From: an uncultured Prochlorococcus sp.
GTDB taxonomy: Bacteria; Cyanobacteriota; Cyanobacteriia; PCC-6307; Cyanobiaceae
Direction: 5' to 3'
DNA: 32,712 nt
Assembly: GCA_902538515.1 (NCBI GenBank)
Contig: CACBFH010000011.1
Span: 1 to 32,712, forward strand
In this document: positions 1-10,750 of the stretch, piece after piece
Layout: the number at the start of each line of letters is the position of its first letter
How positions within the stretch are numbered: position 1 is the first letter of the stretch
Made by a program: the position numbers and the translations under genes
Notes under the pieces: generated by a model
What the model saw: only the letters and a program-made list of their open reading frames with translations
Database searches by the model: none
What the model was told of the DNA's origin: nothing

Positions 1-1079
1 TAAAGGATGCATGGGACGAAATTGATTGTAATTTAAAGCGCTCTCTTGAGGTAGCACATAAAAGAATTAAAAAATTCCATGAAAAAGAAATCCCATCATC
101 CTTCACTATAAAGGGAGAGCATGGGGATACAGTCCAAAGGAGATGGAGACCAGTAAAAAGAGCAGGTATTTATATTCCTGGGGGCAGGGCTGCTTATCCT
201 AGCACCGTACTAATGAATGCAATACCTGCCAAGGTAGCAGGAGTAAAAGAAATTACAATGGTATCTCCAGGAAATGCTGAAGGGAGAATAAATAAAACTG
301 TTTTAGCTGCGGCTTACTTATCAGGGATTAATAAAGTTTTCAGGATAGGAGGCGCTCAGGCGATTGGTGCTCTAGCATTTGGCACAGATCAAATCAATAA
401 AGTTGATGTTATTACAGGTCCAGGGAATATCTATGTAACTACTGCTAAAAAACTAATTTATGGATCTACAGGAATTGATTCATTAGCTGGTCCAAGTGAA
501 ATATTAATAATTGCAGATGAAACAGCTAAAAGCACTCACATAGCATCTGATTTACTCGCACAAGCAGAACATGACCCTTTGGCTTCTTCAATACTCCTTA
601 CTACATCAAATATCCAGGCAAAAGAGGTTTTAGAGGAAGTTTATAAAATAATAGATGATCATCCAAGAAAAGAAATTTGTTTGCAGTCAATAAAAAATTG
701 GGGATTAATTGTTATTTGCGAAAATTTTGAATCATGTATTGAACTAAGCAATTACTTTGCTCCAGAACACTTAGAAATTTTAGCTTTTGATTCAAAAAAA
801 ATTCTTGAGGATATTGAGAATGCAGGAGCAATATTTTTAGGAAAATGGACCCCGGAAGCGGTGGGAGATTATCTTGCTGGACCAAATCATACTTTGCCAA
901 CATCAGGAAATTCCAGATTTGCAGGATCTTTGGGAGTTGAAACTTTCATGAAAAATACATCAATCATTGAATTTAATGAAGAAAGTTTAAAAGTAAATAG
1001 TATTGATATTATTAATCTTGCAAAAAGTGAAGGCTTACATAGTCACGCAAACTCAGTAAAAATAAGATTTGAAGATTAG
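1..1079 (+). CDS. hisD: Histidinol dehydrogenase, 3' part (5' end outside the window)
   Basis: HisD performs the last two steps of histidine synthesis in the cytoplasm, oxidising L-histidinol to L-histidine with NAD+ and a bound zinc. The reading frame is open from base 3, well upstream of the first internal ATG at 213, so the gene enters from the left edge. About 358 codons are present; the family is about 430 residues, so roughly 70 N-terminal residues are missing. Family hallmarks visible are [36 protein letters not shown], the LAQAEHDP segment, the catalytic Glu-His pair in APEHLE, and GPNHTLPT near the C-terminus. The TAG stop overlaps the stop of the convergent rpiA gene by 4 bp (1076-1079). 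Identity is certain; only the start cannot be seen. Confidence 0.97.
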   Translation, partial: KDAWDEIDCNLKRSLEVAHKRIKKFHEKEIPSSFTIKGEHGDTVQRRWRPVKRAGIYIPGGRAAYPSTVLMNAIPAKVAGVKEITMVSPGNAEGRINKTVLAAAYLSGINKVFRIGGAQAIGALAFGTDQINKVDVITGPGNIYVTTAKKLIYGSTGIDSLAGPSEILIIADETAKSTHIASDLLAQAEHDPLASSILLTTSNIQAKEVLEEVYKIIDDHPRKEICLQSIKNWGLIVICENFESCIELSNYFAPEHLEILAFDSKKILEDIENAGAIFLGKWTPEAVGDYLAGPNHTLPTSGNSRFAGSLGVETFMKNTSIIEFNEESLKVNSIDIINLAKSEGLHSHANSVKIRFED

Positions 1080-1789
1080 CCAACTTTTGAGGGGGAATAA
1101 ACAACTGGAATATTTTTTTCAATTTTACCAACCAACACTTTGTCTGTAAGATCAACAAATAATCCGTTTTCTAGGACTCCTGGAATATTATTAATACTCA
1201 TTTCAATCACCCTTGGATTCTTAATACCATCATCAAACAATACATCTAAGATCAAGTTTCCCTGATCTGTAACAACTGGTCCAGCTTTTTTAGTAGCCAT
1301 TCTCAAAGTAGAACTGCCATTCATTTCTGAAATAACTTCCTGAACTTGCTTCCAAGCATTTGGCATGACCTCCACAGGCAAAGGGAAAGATTGATTAAGG
1401 TTTTTTACCAGCTTACTTTCGTCAACAACAATTAATAATTTATTGGCTTTAGATGCTACTAACTTTTCTCTCACATGGCATGCTCCTCCACCCTTTATTA
1501 GTTGAAATCCCGGATCAACTTCATCTGCTCCATCAATAGCTAAATCTATTTGAGAAACAGAAGCTAGATCAATAAGAGGGATTTCGAGTTGGAGGGCTAA
1601 AACTTCTGACTGAAAGGAAGTTGCAACACCTCTTATATTTTTCAATTTTCCAGAACGAATCTCATAAGCTAAGCTTTTTATCATAAGCGCAGCTGTAGAT
1701 CCAGATCCCAATCCGAGTATCATTTCACTCTTCACTTCCTTAATTGCCGCATCAGCAACTATTTGCTTCATTTGAGTTTGTGAATCCAA
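1076..1789 (-). CDS. rpiA: Ribose-5-phosphate isomerase A
   Basis: RpiA interconverts ribose 5-phosphate and ribulose 5-phosphate, serving the Calvin cycle, the pentose phosphate pathway and nucleotide supply. The 237-residue product has the phosphate-binding [12 protein letters not shown] near residue 26, the active-site signature AIDGADEVD (Asp86, Asp89), [12 protein letters not shown] with Lys99 and Glu108 as the likely lysine and general base, and a C-terminal [13 protein letters not shown]. The chosen start is TTG at 1789, because the resulting MDSQTQMK N-terminus resembles other picocyanobacterial RpiA proteins as I remember them; an in-frame ATG at 1771 would give 231 residues. The gene is convergent with hisD and overlaps it by 4 bp. 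It lies downstream of the htrA-like gene on the same strand with a 46-bp gap, so co-transcription is possible. Confidence 0.95.
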   Translation of the reverse strand: MDSQTQMKQIVADAAIKEVKSEMILGLGSGSTAALMIKSLAYEIRSGKLKNIRGVATSFQSEVLALQLEIPLIDLASVSQIDLAIDGADEVDPGFQLIKGGGACHVREKLVASKANKLLIVVDESKLVKNLNQSFPLPVEVMPNAWKQVQEVISEMNGSSTLRMATKKAGPVVTDQGNLILDVLFDDGIKNPRVIEMSINNIPGVLENGLFVDLTDKVLVGKIEKNIPVVYSPSKVG

Positions 1790-1835
1790 AATCTTTTTTT
1801 TCTGAGTTTATAGATTATAAATTTCAATGGGTGAT

Positions 1836-2999
<1,164 letters not shown>

Positions 3000-3121
3000 C
3001 TAGTTGAATAAAAATAGTATTGTTGTTTTTTTGTTAACATCCATAAAATACAAAATTAAGATTTTTTCTAGAAAAAAATTTTTTTTATGTGAAAATCATT
3101 TAGGATTATTTTTATAAAAAC

Positions 3122-3589
3122 TTGAACACAGAAAACAAAAATAAATTAGAAGGCTTACTAAAAAAAGTTTCCAATTTATGGAATTTTGAATTATGCAGCT
3201 TAAATCTAAAAACTAATCAAAATCCAACTATTATTGAAATATTTATAAAAAAAACTAATGGTGAGGATATTTCACTTGATGATTGTGCGTTATTTAATAC
3301 CCCAGTATCTGATGAAATTGAAAAATCAAATCTTTTAAATTGTTCATATGTGTTAGAAATTAGTAGTCAAGGTGTCAGTGATGAATTAACCTCAGAGAGG
3401 GACTTCAAAACTTTTAAGGGTTTTCCAGTTAATGTTGAGTTAAACCAGAAAAATTCAAAAATAAAATTTTTGAATGGTTTACTTTATGAAAAGTCTAAAG
3501 ATTATCTAGCCATTAACATAAAAGGTAAGATAAAAAAAATCCCTTTTGATGAAGTACTTAAGATTAGTCTTTGTACATTAAAAGATTAA
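3122..3589 (+). CDS. rimP: Ribosome maturation factor RimP
   Basis: RimP assists late maturation of the 30S ribosomal subunit. The 155-residue protein has the expected length and two-domain pattern: an N-terminal half ending in the [19 protein letters not shown] segment, the conserved [20 protein letters not shown] motif (usually YxLEVSSPGLdRpL), and a C-terminal SH3-like domain with [12 protein letters not shown] and a terminal [11 protein letters not shown]. The start is a TTG at 3122, since the frame has no nearby ATG and the first residues fit a RimP N-terminus. It heads the cluster rimP-nusA-ylxR-infB, an arrangement conserved across bacteria; the gap to nusA is 35 bp. The 155-bp AT-rich space upstream, shared with the divergent protease gene, must hold its promoter, but I see no convincing boxes. 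Confidence 0.93.
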   Translation: MNTENKNKLEGLLKKVSNLWNFELCSLNLKTNQNPTIIEIFIKKTNGEDISLDDCALFNTPVSDEIEKSNLLNCSYVLEISSQGVSDELTSERDFKTFKGFPVNVELNQKNSKIKFLNGLLYEKSKDYLAINIKGKIKKIPFDEVLKISLCTLKD

Positions 3590-3624
3590 TTATTTTCAAC
3601 CATTATTCAATTTACCCATCATAG

Positions 3625-5028
3625 ATGGCATTAGTTATTCTCCCAGGTTTAAACGATCTCATTGAAGATATTAGTGAGGAAAAAAAGTTACCTCCCAATA
3701 TTGTAGAACTAGCCTTGCGTGAAGCTTTACTGAAAGGATACGAAAAATATAGAAAAACTTTTTACATTGGAGTTAACGAAGATCCGTTTGATGAAGAATA
3801 TTTTAGTAATTTTGATGTTGGTCTAGATCTTGATGAAGAAGGTTACAGAATATTATCTAGTAAAATAATTGTTGAAGAGGTTGAGAGCGAAGACCATCAA
3901 ATATCTTTATTAGAAGTTAAACAAGTCGCTGATGATGCTCAAATAGGCGATACAGTTGTTTTAGATGTTACTCCAGAAAAAGAAGATTTTGGGCGAATGG
4001 CTGCTTCAACGACTAAGCAAGTTTTAGCCCAAAAATTAAGAGATCAGCAAAGAAAAATGATACAAGAAGAATTTGCAGATTTGGATGATCCTGTTTTAAC
4101 TGCACGAGTAATAAGATTTGAAAGGCAATCAGTCATTATGGGGGTAAGTTCGGGTATTGGGAGACCTGAAGTGGAGGCCGAACTTCCTAAGAGAGATCAA
4201 CTACCCAATGATAACTACAGAGCAAATGCAACTTTCAAAGTATTTTTGAAAGAAGTTAGCGAAATAGCGAGAAAAGGACCACAACTTTTTGTAAGTAGAG
4301 CGAATGCTGGTTTAGTTGTTTATTTATTCGAAAATGAAGTACCGGAAATTCAAGAAGGTACAGTTAAAATTGTTGCTGTTTCAAGAGAAGCAAACCCCCC
4401 TTCAAGGGCTGTCGGGCCAAGAACAAAAGTAGCTGTTGATAGTGTAGAACAAGAAGTGGACCCTGTAGGTGCTTGTATTGGAGCTAGAGGAGCAAGAATT
4501 CAACAGGTGGTTAATGAATTAAGAGGAGAAAAAATTGATGTTATTAAGTGGTCATCTAATCCAATTCAGTATATTTTAAACTCCTTAAGTCCTGCAAAAG
4601 TAGATCAAGTAAGACTAGTTGACCCAGCAGGGCAACATGCACACGTACTAGTTCCTCCTGATCAACTGAGTCTAGCAATTGGTAGAGAAGGTCAAAATGT
4701 AAGGCTTGCCGCGAGATTAACTGGTTGGAAGATTGACGTTAAAAACTCACATGAATATGATCAGGATGCAGAAGACGCTGCAGTATCTGAATTAATTATG
4801 CAAAGAGAAGATGAAGAGAATCTCCAGCGAGAAGCTGAGCTAAGATTAGAAGCAGAACAAGCCGAGCGTGCTGCAGAAGATGCAAGATTAAGGGAGCTTT
4901 ATCCCCTTCCAGAAGATGATCAAGAATATGGAGAAGAAGAATATCATGGGGAAGATATCTCAGATGATGATCAATCAGAGTCTCTTCAAGAGAGCGAAAT
5001 TTTTGATAAGGAGGAGAAAAAACGGTGA
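3625..5028 (+). CDS. nusA: Transcription termination/antitermination factor NusA
   Basis: NusA binds RNA polymerase and nascent RNA and modulates pausing, termination and antitermination. The 467-residue protein has an N-terminal polymerase-binding domain (about 1-130, opening MALVILPGLNDLIEDI), an S1 domain (about 135-220, with ARVIRFERQSVIMG), KH1 (about 230-310, containing GACIGARGARIQQVVNELRG at 282-301) and KH2 (about 320-375, containing AIGREGQNVRLAARLTGW). After KH2 comes a charged, probably helical, glutamate-rich tail of about 85 residues. There is no sign of the two acidic repeats found at the C-terminus of E. coli NusA. The stop overlaps the GTG start of ylxR by 4 bp (GTGA), implying translational coupling. 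Confidence 0.97.
   Translation: MALVILPGLNDLIEDISEEKKLPPNIVELALREALLKGYEKYRKTFYIGVNEDPFDEEYFSNFDVGLDLDEEGYRILSSKIIVEEVESEDHQISLLEVKQVADDAQIGDTVVLDVTPEKEDFGRMAASTTKQVLAQKLRDQQRKMIQEEFADLDDPVLTARVIRFERQSVIMGVSSGIGRPEVEAELPKRDQLPNDNYRANATFKVFLKEVSEIARKGPQLFVSRANAGLVVYLFENEVPEIQEGTVKIVAVSREANPPSRAVGPRTKVAVDSVEQEVDPVGACIGARGARIQQVVNELRGEKIDVIKWSSNPIQYILNSLSPAKVDQVRLVDPAGQHAHVLVPPDQLSLAIGREGQNVRLAARLTGWKIDVKNSHEYDQDAEDAAVSELIMQREDEENLQREAELRLEAEQAERAAEDARLRELYPLPEDDQEYGEEEYHGEDISDDDQSESLQESEIFDKEEKKR
5008..5014 (+). promoter_or_regulatory. Strong Shine-Dalgarno site for the GTG start of ylxR
   Basis: AAGGAGG lies 10 bases before the GTG at 5025. It is the clearest purine-rich ribosome binding site I noticed in the window, where most genes lack an obvious one. 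It sits inside the last codons of nusA, supports the GTG start with its 4-bp overlap, and may also aid reinitiation after nusA. Confidence 0.75.
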
Positions 5029-5309
5029 AACAAAAATCTCCTGTTATGCGTATATGCATTTCATGTAGAAAAACATATAACAGGAAAGATCTTTTAAAAA
5101 TAACCAAAGATCATAATAAAGGAATAATGTTTCATAAAGGAATAGGGCGATCAGCCTACATTTGCAAGTCAAAAAAATGTTACTTTGATTCTAAGATTAA
5201 AAAAAAGCTTCAAAAAGCTTTAAAAACAGATTTAAAACCTGAATTTATTGAAATTTTTGAAAAAGAACTACAAGCAACAATGACTAGCCCGATAAGGGAA
5301 TATAATTAA
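5025..5309 (+). CDS. ylxR: YlxR-family (DUF448) RNA-binding protein
   Basis: YlxR proteins are small basic proteins encoded between nusA and infB in many bacteria; structural work on the family suggests RNA binding, but the precise role is not settled. This 94-residue protein shows the family features: RICISCRKTYNRKDLLKI near the N-terminus, the GRSAYIC motif (usually GRGAYvC), paired cysteines (CISC and later CKSKKC), and a lysine-rich C-terminal half. It starts with GTG at 5025, overlapping nusA by 4 bp and preceded by a strong Shine-Dalgarno site. A 43-bp gap with an AT-only hairpin separates it from infB. Confidence 0.88.
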   Translation: MKQKSPVMRICISCRKTYNRKDLLKITKDHNKGIMFHKGIGRSAYICKSKKCYFDSKIKKKLQKALKTDLKPEFIEIFEKELQATMTSPIREYN

Positions 5310-5328
5310 ATTAAATCCTCTTTAATTT
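5308..5328 (+). other. AT-only inverted repeat between ylxR and infB
   Basis: AAATTAAA (5308-5315) and TTTAATTT (5321-5328) form a perfect 8-bp stem with a 5-base loop, starting within the ylxR stop codon. The same AAATTAAA occurs again at 5341-5348, just before the infB ATG, so the central arm could pair with either copy. There is no T-run after the stem, so it is not a standard terminator. A chance AT-rich coincidence is quite possible. Confidence 0.3.
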
Positions 5329-5352
5329 TGAAAAGAGTACAAATTAAATTAA

Positions 5353-8300
5353 ATGACTATCAGCGATAAAATCAGAATTTACGAACTTTCTAGAGATTTA
5401 AATCTGGAAAATAAAGATATATTGGATGCAGCTCAAAAACTTTCGATTTCAGTAAAAAGTCATAGCAGTTCTATTAGTGCAGAAGATGCAAAAAAAATAA
5501 AAAATCTTATTACTAAAAAAAATTCAGATAAAACAATACTTTCCATTAATAAACTTTCAATTAAAAAAGATAATTTCAAAAAAAATAGCGAAGATAATTC
5601 TCCTCTTATCTCTTCTGAAAAAGAAAAACCCCCTAAAGAAAATTCCAACAAAAAGCCATTATTGATAAAACCTCTTAATAAACCTGAGAGTCTAAAAACA
5701 ATTTCCAATAAACCTAAAACTTCCAATCAACCCAATATTGTTAATAGTTCACAATCTAAAGCAAAATTTACGAATCAGAATACAAAGACAAGATCATCAC
5801 AAAATTTTAACCAAGATAAGAAAAATTTTCCAAAAAACTCAAACTCTCCTCTCAAAAGTCCGTCGAAACCGCCTATTCAACTAATTGCAAAGCCTAAAAA
5901 TATAAATAATGATGCCAAATCTAATGATTCTTCCAAAAACATCTACAATTCAGGAAATCAAAGAAAACTATCGAACAAACCTGATCAAAATACCAACAAA
6001 CTTAAACCTACGACAAAAAATGTTAATAATAAAATCATTACACCTGAGCTAGTAGGAGCTCCGATCAGAAGAAATGATCCTAGAAAGAAGAATAACAATA
6101 ACCAAAACATTGCTTTTACACAAATCTCACCTAACAGACCCGGTGTTCCCAATCGGCCTGGATTAAGAAATAAATCAACTGAACAAGTTAGACCTGGTTC
6201 TTTTAACAGACAAGTTAATTCTAATAGACCCGGAAATTCTAATAGACCTAGTTCTTCAAACAAGCCTGGTATGTCCAGTAAATCTGGATTAAGAAATAAA
6301 CCAACTGATCAAGGCAGATCTGGCTCCTTTACAAGACAATTCAATCCTAACAGGCCTGGAAATCCCAATAATCAAAGCGGGAATTACAGACCAGGGATTC
6401 CTAATAGGCCTGGATCTAAATTTAATAGCCAAAGATCTTCTGGAATTAGAAAACCAGTTTCACCTAACGAACTTTTACAACTTCAGAAAACTAATAAATC
6501 TGGAGAAAACAAACTAAATATCAAAAATAACGAAAAACATAATATTGATTCATCTAAACAAAAAGTTAAAGCTCCTAATACTCATCAAAATGCTGCCCCA
6601 AGTTCAAAAAAACCGCCACATAAACCATTCTCAAACAGTTCAAAAAAACCAGGACGAACAGATTGGGATGATAGTGCAAAACTTGAAGCTTTAAGAAATA
6701 AAAATCCTCAAAAGCAAAGACAAAAAGTACATATTATTGGAGAAAATGATGACTCACTTACTTCTGAAATCAGTGGATATTCGGGTGAGAAAATTTCTAT
6801 ATTATCAGCAAGTTTGGCTCGGCCAAAAAAAGAAAAGTCTGATGAAACTAAATCACAGAACCCTATAAAACAATTTAAGAAAAAGAAAAAAGAGTCCACC
6901 AGGCAAAGGCAGAAAAGAAGAGCTATGGAATTAAAAGCTGCCAAAGAGGCTAAGCAAGTAAGACCTGAGATGATAATAGTTCCAGAAGATAATTTAACAG
7001 TGCAAGAATTAGCTGATAAATTAAGTCTTGAAAGTTCTGAAATAATCAAATCTCTTTTCTTTAAAGGAATTGCTGCAACTGTTACTCAATCACTTGACTT
7101 AGCAACTATCGAAACAGTAGCAGAAGAATTTGGGGTACCTGTTTTGCAAGATGATATTCAAGAAGCTGCTGAGAAAACAGTGGATATGCTTGAATCTGAT
7201 GATATTGATAATCTAATAAAAAGACCTCCTGTTATTACGGTGATGGGTCATGTAGATCACGGGAAAACAAGTCTTCTAGATTCCATCAGAGAATCAAGAG
7301 TGGCTTCTGGAGAAGCAGGAGGGATTACTCAACACATCGGCGCTTATCAAGTTGAATTTCAACATGAATCTAAAAAGAAAAAATTAACTTTTCTTGATAC
7401 TCCAGGGCATGAAGCGTTTACAGCTATGAGAGCAAGGGGTACAAAAGTTACTGACGTGGCAGTTCTTGTAGTAGCGGCAGATGATGGTTGCAGACCACAA
7501 ACTCTTGAGGCGATTAGTCATGCAAGAGCCGCAAAAGTGCCAATTGTTGTTGCAATAAATAAAATTGATAAGGAAGGAGCCTCTCCAGAAAGAGTCAAGC
7601 AGGAACTATCAGAAAAAGATTTAATTGCTGAAGATTGGGGAGGAGATACTGTGATGGTTCCGGTAAGTGCGATAAAAAAACAAAATATCGATAAATTGCT
7701 AGAAATGATTTTATTAGTCTCAGAAGTTGAAGATCTACAAGCCAACCCTAACAGATCAGCCAAAGGTACCGTTATTGAGGCTCACCTTGATAAGGCCAAA
7801 GGTCCTGTAGCTACACTGTTAGTCCAAAATGGAACCCTAAAGTCTGGAGATGTTTTAGCTGCAGGTTCAGTCCTTGGGAAAATTAGGGCAATGGTTGATG
7901 AACATGGCAATAGAATCAAAGAAGCAGGACCATCATTCCCAGTGGAAGCTTTAGGATTTAGTGAAGTACCAACAGCAGGTGATGAATTTGAAGTTTACCC
8001 TGATGAGAAAACTGCGCGAGCCATTGTCGGAGATAGAGCAACAGATGCGAGAGCGACAAAATTAGCCCAGCAGATGGCTTCAAGACGAGTGAGCTTATCA
8101 TCCTTATCAACTCAAGCCAATGAAGGAGAATTAAAAGAGTTAAACTTGATTCTTAAAGCAGATGTGCAAGGTAGCGTTGAAGCGATATTAGGATCACTAG
8201 AACAATTACCAAAAAATGAGGTTCAAGTCAGAGTTCTCCTTTCCGCTCCAGGAGAGATTACTGAGACAGATATAGATCTCGCAGCTGCATCTGGATCAGT

Positions 8301-8748
8301 AATCATCGGTTTCAACACCTCATTAGCATCAGGAGCAAAGAGAGCAGCTGATGCAAATGATGTTGACATAAGAGAATATGAGGTAATTTATAAGCTTCTA
8401 GAAGATATTCAGTTAGCAATGGAAGGTCTTCTTGAACCAGATCTTGTTGAAGAATCATTGGGTCAAGCTGAAGTAAGGGCAACTTTTGCAGTAGGCAAAG
8501 GAGCTATCGCAGGATGTTATATACAGACTGGAAAATTACAAAGGAATTGTTCAATTCGAGTCATTAGATCAGATAAAGTAATATTTGAAGGTAACTTAGA
8601 CTCATTAAAAAGGTCAAAAGATGATGTAAAAGAAGTAAATACAGGATTTGAATGTGGAGTTGGTTGCGATAAATTTTCTTCTTGGATAGAAGGAGACATA
8701 ATTGAAGCATTCAAATTTGTCACTAAAAAGAGGACATTAACTCAATAA
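5353..8748 (+). CDS. infB: Translation initiation factor IF-2, long N-terminal form
   Basis: IF-2 is the GTPase that brings initiator tRNA to the 30S subunit and promotes subunit joining. The 1131-residue protein has a short IF2_N domain (about 1-55), a long lysine-, asparagine-, serine- and proline-rich region of predicted disorder (about 60-480) with NRPG-type repeats, a basic KKKKK/RQRQKRR segment, a second IF2_N domain (about 543-600), then the GTPase domain. GTPase motifs are GHVDHGKT (632-639), DTPGH (682-686) and NKID (736-739), followed by the EF-Tu-like domain 2, domain III and the C-terminal fMet-tRNA-binding domain. The core is typical; the N-terminal half is low-complexity and contains an imperfect tandem duplication. 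The ATG at 5353 begins a proper IF2_N sequence. It is the last gene of the rimP-nusA-ylxR-infB cluster. Confidence 0.97.
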   Translation: MTISDKIRIYELSRDLNLENKDILDAAQKLSISVKSHSSSISAEDAKKIKNLITKKNSDKTILSINKLSIKKDNFKKNSEDNSPLISSEKEKPPKENSNKKPLLIKPLNKPESLKTISNKPKTSNQPNIVNSSQSKAKFTNQNTKTRSSQNFNQDKKNFPKNSNSPLKSPSKPPIQLIAKPKNINNDAKSNDSSKNIYNSGNQRKLSNKPDQNTNKLKPTTKNVNNKIITPELVGAPIRRNDPRKKNNNNQNIAFTQISPNRPGVPNRPGLRNKSTEQVRPGSFNRQVNSNRPGNSNRPSSSNKPGMSSKSGLRNKPTDQGRSGSFTRQFNPNRPGNPNNQSGNYRPGIPNRPGSKFNSQRSSGIRKPVSPNELLQLQKTNKSGENKLNIKNNEKHNIDSSKQKVKAPNTHQNAAPSSKKPPHKPFSNSSKKPGRTDWDDSAKLEALRNKNPQKQRQKVHIIGENDDSLTSEISGYSGEKISILSASLARPKKEKSDETKSQNPIKQFKKKKKESTRQRQKRRAMELKAAKEAKQVRPEMIIVPEDNLTVQELADKLSLESSEIIKSLFFKGIAATVTQSLDLATIETVAEEFGVPVLQDDIQEAAEKTVDMLESDDIDNLIKRPPVITVMGHVDHGKTSLLDSIRESRVASGEAGGITQHIGAYQVEFQHESKKKKLTFLDTPGHEAFTAMRARGTKVTDVAVLVVAADDGCRPQTLEAISHARAAKVPIVVAINKIDKEGASPERVKQELSEKDLIAEDWGGDTVMVPVSAIKKQNIDKLLEMILLVSEVEDLQANPNRSAKGTVIEAHLDKAKGPVATLLVQNGTLKSGDVLAAGSVLGKIRAMVDEHGNRIKEAGPSFPVEALGFSEVPTAGDEFEVYPDEKTARAIVGDRATDARATKLAQQMASRRVSLSSLSTQANEGELKELNLILKADVQGSVEAILGSLEQLPKNEVQVRVLLSAPGEITETDIDLAAASGSVIIGFNTSLASGAKRAADANDVDIREYEVIYKLLEDIQLAMEGLLEPDLVEESLGQAEVRATFAVGKGAIAGCYIQTGKLQRNCSIRVIRSDKVIFEGNLDSLKRSKDDVKEVNTGFECGVGCDKFSSWIEGDIIEAFKFVTKKRTLTQ
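6160..6369 (+). repeat. Imperfect 126-bp-period tandem duplication inside infB
   Basis: Two copies of a 28-residue block, each beginning GLRNK and containing GSF-RQ and NRPGN-N, start at 6160 and 6286, exactly 126 bp apart and in frame. By eye 20 of 28 residues are identical. Shorter NRPG, NKPG and YRPG units surround them. This looks like repeat expansion in a disordered linker and not a separate domain. Confidence 0.75.
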
Positions 8749-8764
8749 TTAAATATTTGAACTG

Positions 8765-9001
8765 TTAATCTTTATTCCGATCAAGAAATAACAAAGTTGG
8801 GAAAAGTATACAAGCACCAATTTGGATAAGAAGATTGTTTTGCTGCAATTCGCTTCCACTTGCAACTTTAGATAGCATTATCAGAATCCCCAAAAATGCA
8901 GAACCACTAAAAGCAATCCACAATATTCTCCTCAATCCCTTGAAAGGAGTCTGGGACTCTTTTAATAATTTCTTTTTTAATTCAGGATCTATTTTTGACA
9001 T
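8765..9001 (-). CDS. Small membrane protein, DUF3493 type
   Basis: This gene encodes a 78-residue protein from the ATG at 9001: a charged N-terminus (MSKIDPELKKKLLKE), the segment TPFKGLRRILW, and two hydrophobic membrane-spanning stretches (about IAFSGSAFLGILIML and LLIQIGACILFPTLLFL), ending in a charged DRNKD. The pattern matches the DUF3493 family of cyanobacteria and chloroplasts; a plant relative is linked to photosystem II accumulation, but that role is only a suggestion here. An in-frame TTG at 9013 would add four residues (MKEF), but ATG is preferred. It is convergent with infB, 16 bp away, and divergent from the tRNA gene. Confidence 0.75.
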   Translation of the reverse strand: MSKIDPELKKKLLKESQTPFKGLRRILWIAFSGSAFLGILIMLSKVASGSELQQNNLLIQIGACILFPTLLFLDRNKD

Positions 9002-9056
9002 AAATTCTTTCAAATATAAAATTAAGTCTATATGAAAACATTAATATTTTAATATT

Positions 9057-9128
9057 GCCGGTATAGCTCAGGGGTAGAGCAACTGTCTCGTAAACAGTAG
9101 GTCATTGGTTCAATTCCAATTATCGGCA
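9057..9128 (+). tRNA. tRNA-Thr (anticodon CGU)
   Basis: A full cloverleaf can be drawn. The acceptor stem GCCGGTA pairs with TATCGGC with one G-U pair; the D arm is GCTC/GAGC around AGGGGTA; the anticodon stem ACTGT/ACAGT holds the loop CTCGTAA with anticodon CGT (reads ACG, threonine). A 5-base variable loop AGGTC follows, then the T arm ATTGG/CCAAT with loop TTCAATT, and discriminator A at 9128. The 3' CCA is not encoded. The length is 72 nt. The gene stands alone, upstream of two glycosyltransferase genes. Confidence 0.95.
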
Positions 9129-9151
9129 TTTCAAAAGCAACCTAAAAATGA

Positions 9152-10705
9152 ATGGCTAGTAGAATTTTAAAATTCAAATATCTTTTAAAACTATTTATTT
9201 TTATTCCTCTCATATTTTCTTTTGGCGAAAGAAGTTATATTGCTTTTGATGAAGGATTTTATGCATTACAAGCTAGATGGATACTGGATAAAGGTAACTG
9301 GATAATTCCTCTTTGGTGGGATGAATATGTTTTAGACAGAACTATAGGATTACAGTTTTTAATTGCAAAGTCACAAGAAATATTTGGAAGAAATATGTTT
9401 TCCGCATATCTGCCCACAACAGCTGCTGCAATATTGATGTTATTTATAACTTACAAATTACATGAAGAAATTTTTAATAAAAAATATGCAATTATCTCTC
9501 CTTTAATACTTTCTACCACATACTTATGGTTTGACTACTCACACTTAGCCAGTCAAGATATCATTTATTCCTGTTTAGTAACTATTGGAGTATTTTCTTT
9601 AGTCAAAATAAAAAGTAAAGATAACAAATTCTATATTCTGCTATTTGGTATTTGGATTGGTTTATCTTTTATGATGAAAACTTTTCTGGTATTTGTACCA
9701 TTACTATCACTCCTACCTTATTTATGTATTAAAAGAAATATTTTATTTAATAAATTATTTTGGCTTGGACTACTAATTGGATTTATTCCATATTTATTGT
9801 GGTCGTTCTCTATTAACCCTTATCTAGATAAAAATATAATTTTTTACTTACTTGAAAAGTTTTACAATCTCTCTAATAAAAATATTTTTACAAATCCTTT
9901 CTATTATTATTTTTGGAATCTTCCCGTAACATTCCTACCATGGAGTATTTTTGCAATTATTGGTTTATTTTCCAATATTTCTGAAAGTAAAGAGAATAAA
10001 TATATACTTACATTTTTTCCCTTAATATTAATAACTATTCAAAGTTTTTTTTCTACTAAAACGCCCTACTATAGCCTACAAATCTCATCTATCTTGACAC
10101 TAAATACTTACTTAGGAATAAAGTATTTATTTAAATCTAATTTATATAAACCAGTTTTTATATTTTTAACTTCAAAAATAATTCCTTTATTCCTATTCTC
10201 TTTAACTTTCACATATTATTTTTTCTTTAAAAATATAACTAACTACAGTAACACGGAAAACACATTACTAATTCTTGGATTATTGATTTTCGGATTATCT
10301 TGGACTTTTATAAAAGATAAACAATCATTCAAAGAAATATTAATAACTCTTATAATCGGGCCTTACTTATTAACTTCATTTCTACTGCAATCAGGATTAT
10401 TTACTGATAGATCTAGAGAATTAAGAGAACAAATGGAATATGTATCATTCATTGATACAGTGAAAGATCAAGCCATTAAGGTTGATAGATCAGGCATAAA
10501 AGATCCTGTATCTCAATCAAAAATAATACGAATTTCGTTATTAACTCCTAATTTAGGTGAAAGTATTGAAAGTTTAGATCAGTTAAAAAAATCTGAATTA
10601 GTATGGTCAACTGAACAAAGAGAAACAAAAAATAATAATTATTCTTACGAAGTGATATATGAAAATGATATTTTAAAACCATGGAAATTACTATTAAAAA
10701 AGTAA
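9152..10705 (+). CDS. Integral membrane glycosyltransferase, ArnT/PMT-like (GT-C fold)
   Basis: This 517-residue protein is very hydrophobic, with about ten or more predicted membrane segments, and ends in a soluble C-terminal domain of about 110 residues. Near the N-terminus, FDEGFYALQARWIL (Asp33-Glu34) fits the acidic motif in the first lumenal loop of GT-C enzymes that use polyprenyl-phosphate sugars (ArnT, protein mannosyltransferase and GT39/GT83 relatives). A second acidic patch, WWDEYVLDRTIG, follows. The likely role is transfer of a sugar from a lipid carrier to an envelope component such as lipopolysaccharide; donor and acceptor cannot be read from the sequence. The ATG at 9152 is the only sensible start, since the ATG five bases upstream hits a stop two codons later. 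A family-2 glycosyltransferase follows after 45 bp, suggesting a shared pathway. Confidence 0.82.
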   Translation: MASRILKFKYLLKLFIFIPLIFSFGERSYIAFDEGFYALQARWILDKGNWIIPLWWDEYVLDRTIGLQFLIAKSQEIFGRNMFSAYLPTTAAAILMLFITYKLHEEIFNKKYAIISPLILSTTYLWFDYSHLASQDIIYSCLVTIGVFSLVKIKSKDNKFYILLFGIWIGLSFMMKTFLVFVPLLSLLPYLCIKRNILFNKLFWLGLLIGFIPYLLWSFSINPYLDKNIIFYLLEKFYNLSNKNIFTNPFYYYFWNLPVTFLPWSIFAIIGLFSNISESKENKYILTFFPLILITIQSFFSTKTPYYSLQISSILTLNTYLGIKYLFKSNLYKPVFIFLTSKIIPLFLFSLTFTYYFFFKNITNYSNTENTLLILGLLIFGLSWTFIKDKQSFKEILITLIIGPYLLTSFLLQSGLFTDRSRELREQMEYVSFIDTVKDQAIKVDRSGIKDPVSQSKIIRISLLTPNLGESIESLDQLKKSELVWSTEQRETKNNNYSYEVIYENDILKPWKLLLKK

Positions 10706-10750
10706 ATAATCTAGAGCAACTAAATTATTTTTTGCAGGCTTTATGAAGAA

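Noticed and set aside
4796..5107. A 103-codon minus-strand ORF across the nusA-ylxR junction
   Set aside because: It is antisense to the repetitive glutamate-rich tail of nusA, which produces a Leu/His-rich artefact.
5985..6263. A minus-strand ORF of 92 codons antisense to the infB repeat region
   Set aside because: It is the reverse reading of NRPG-type repeats. No ribosome binding site or independent support is visible.
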